Shown here piece by piece: positions 13,237-14,281 of a stretch of 14,281 nucleotides of DNA. The translations under genes and the position numbers were made by a program. Every line of letters begins with the position of its first letter. Position 1 is the first letter of the stretch. The stretch spans positions 1-14,281 of the forward strand of contig CAYNQF010000068.1 in assembly GCA_964399265.1 (NCBI GenBank). The letters are read 5' to 3'. Under the pieces are notes generated by a model, which did not search any database, was not told where the DNA came from, and worked only from the letters and a program-made list of their open reading frames with translations. Source of the DNA: WJLY01 sp964399265. GTDB taxonomy: Bacteria; Joyebacterota; Joyebacteria; Joyebacterales; Joyebacteraceae.

Positions 13237-14281
13237 ATGGACGCGAGACAGGTCGCCCTCCTGAGCCTGACCGAGTGGGAGTCGGGTGACCAGAAGATCG
13301 ACGTCGTGCTCGAGCGCGAACTGGCGAACGCCGGGCTGGACGACAGGGACACCGCCCTCGCCCAGAACCTCACCTACGGCGTCCTGCGATGGAAGGGGAG
13401 GCTCGACTGGGTGCTGGACCAGTACGTGAAGGGTGGTCTCCGTTCTCTCCCGCTCCCGATCAGGAACGCTCTCAGGCTCGGTCTTTACCAGGTCGACTAC
13501 CTCGACAGGATACCGGCGCGAGCGGCCGTCAACGAGTCGGTCAACCTCGCTAAGCGCTACGGTCACCGGGGGACGGCGGGCCTCGTCAACGCCGTTCTCC
13601 GAAACGTGCTCACGAGCCTGCGTCCGGACTTCCCGGCGATGAGCGCAGACCCCGTGACCCACATGAGCGTCGTGTACTCGCATCCGCCCGTTCTCGTGCA
13701 GCGGTGGATAGAACGCTACGGCGTGGACATGACGCTAGTGCTCTGCGAGTACGACAACGAGGTGCCGAGGCTGGTCGCGCGCGCCAACGGGCTGCGTTGT
13801 TCACCGTCGGACCTCGAGACGTCACTCAAGGCAGAGGGCCGCGAAGCGAGGCCCGGCAGGTACTTCGACGAGTGTCTGGAGGTCTTTGGCGGCGGCGGCG
13901 TAACGGATCTCAAGAGCTTCCGTGAAGGTCTCATGCAGGTGCAGGACGAGAGCACGCTCGCGGCAGTGCGCCTCCTGAACCCGCTGCCGGGAGAGGATAT
14001 CATCGACATGTGCGCCGCGCCGGGCGGCAAGACGACCTACATCGCCGAACGCATGCGGGGCGAGGGAAGGATACGTGCGTTCGAGATATCTCAGAGGCGC
14101 GCGCAGCTTCTGAGTGAGAACGTGGCCCGCCTCGGCATCACGAACTGCGAGGTGCTGTGCGGCGAGGCGACCGACGAGGTCGCCGATCCGGCCGACGGCA
14201 TCCTGGTGGACGCTCCGTGCTCCGGGACGGGCACGCTCGGTCGCAGGGTCGACTCGCGATGGAAGTTCGACCTGCGGGCCC
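13237..14281 (+). CDS. rsmB: 16S rRNA (cytosine-967-C5)-methyltransferase RsmB (3' end outside window)
   Basis: RsmB (Sun/Fmu) methylates C967 of 16S rRNA using S-adenosylmethionine. Of about 430-450 residues usual for the family, 348 are inside the window. Residues 1-135 form the NusB-like RNA-binding domain (L-A-x-x-L-T-Y-G-V-L-R near 41-51, A-V-N-E-S-V-N-L-A-K at 97-106). The methyltransferase domain follows: Q-V-Q-D-E-S (234-239), the cofactor loop M-C-A-A-P-G-G-K-T (258-266), F-E-I-S in the next strand, and D-A-P-C-S-G-T-G (325-332) with Cys328. The second catalytic Cys (the T-C-S motif) lies beyond the edge. The ATG at 13237 is five bases after the DUF116 stop, with AGGGG at 13223-13227. 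No sign of disruption is visible in the part shown. Confidence 0.93.
   Translation, partial: MDARQVALLSLTEWESGDQKIDVVLERELANAGLDDRDTALAQNLTYGVLRWKGRLDWVLDQYVKGGLRSLPLPIRNALRLGLYQVDYLDRIPARAAVNESVNLAKRYGHRGTAGLVNAVLRNVLTSLRPDFPAMSADPVTHMSVVYSHPPVLVQRWIERYGVDMTLVLCEYDNEVPRLVARANGLRCSPSDLETSLKAEGREARPGRYFDECLEVFGGGGVTDLKSFREGLMQVQDESTLAAVRLLNPLPGEDIIDMCAAPGGKTTYIAERMRGEGRIRAFEISQRRAQLLSENVARLGITNCEVLCGEATDEVADPADGILVDAPCSGTGTLGRRVDSRWKFDLRA

Noticed and set aside
1..14281. CRISPR array, tRNA, insertion sequence or phage genes
   Set aside because: No regular direct repeats with spacers, no tRNA-like cloverleaf noticed, no transposase or integrase motifs in any gene-like frame.

Overview
This is a GC-rich bacterial window (mostly G/C at third codon positions) with genes on both strands and tight operons. 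No tRNA, rRNA, CRISPR array, transposase or integrase is visible. Two secreted proteins, and a third that is only a C-terminal stub at the left edge, end in the same FlgD-like/T9SS-like Ig tail finishing in (A/S)K-hydrophobic-LR. That tail, together with the GC content and gene content, suggests a member of the FCB-related candidate phyla (Eisenbacteria or Krumholzibacteria style). The phylum is an inference and no marker here fixes it.

Layout: (1) 1-105: last codons of an upstream secreted-protein gene and its strong terminator. (2) 280-2386: a BlaI/MecI-type repressor and an M56 (BlaR1-like) membrane metallopeptidase, translationally coupled, with a promoter, two possible BlaI operators and a strong terminator. 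The M56 protein carries a TonB C-terminal domain where BlaR1 carries its beta-lactam sensor. (3) 2388-6068: a compact three-gene plus-strand unit. It encodes a CapK/PaaK-like adenylate-forming ligase with a degenerate P-loop, an arginase-superfamily protein with altered metal and substrate residues, and an exported alpha/beta hydrolase split by a +1 frameshift. This unit is the least explained part of the window. (4) 6145-10175, minus strand: a secreted GH13 glucan-active enzyme related to branching enzymes and a secreted Asp-box beta-propeller protein. Each has its own recognisable promoter and each ends in the FlgD-like tail. (5) 10254-14281, plus strand: a housekeeping operon of a small unknown protein, yajC, def, fmt, a DUF116 membrane protein and rsmB, the last cut by the window edge.

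How the genes work together: region 5 links protein export (YajC), initiator-methionine formylation and deformylation (Fmt, Def) and rRNA methylation (RsmB), a common bacterial neighbourhood. Region 4 looks like cell-surface or secreted polysaccharide use. Region 2 is a proteolysis-triggered repressor circuit whose signal is probably not a beta-lactam. Region 3 could activate a carboxylic acid (ligase), act on an amidino/ureido-type or related substrate (arginase-like) and hydrolyse an ester or similar bond outside the cytoplasm (hydrolase), but no pathway can be named from sequence alone.
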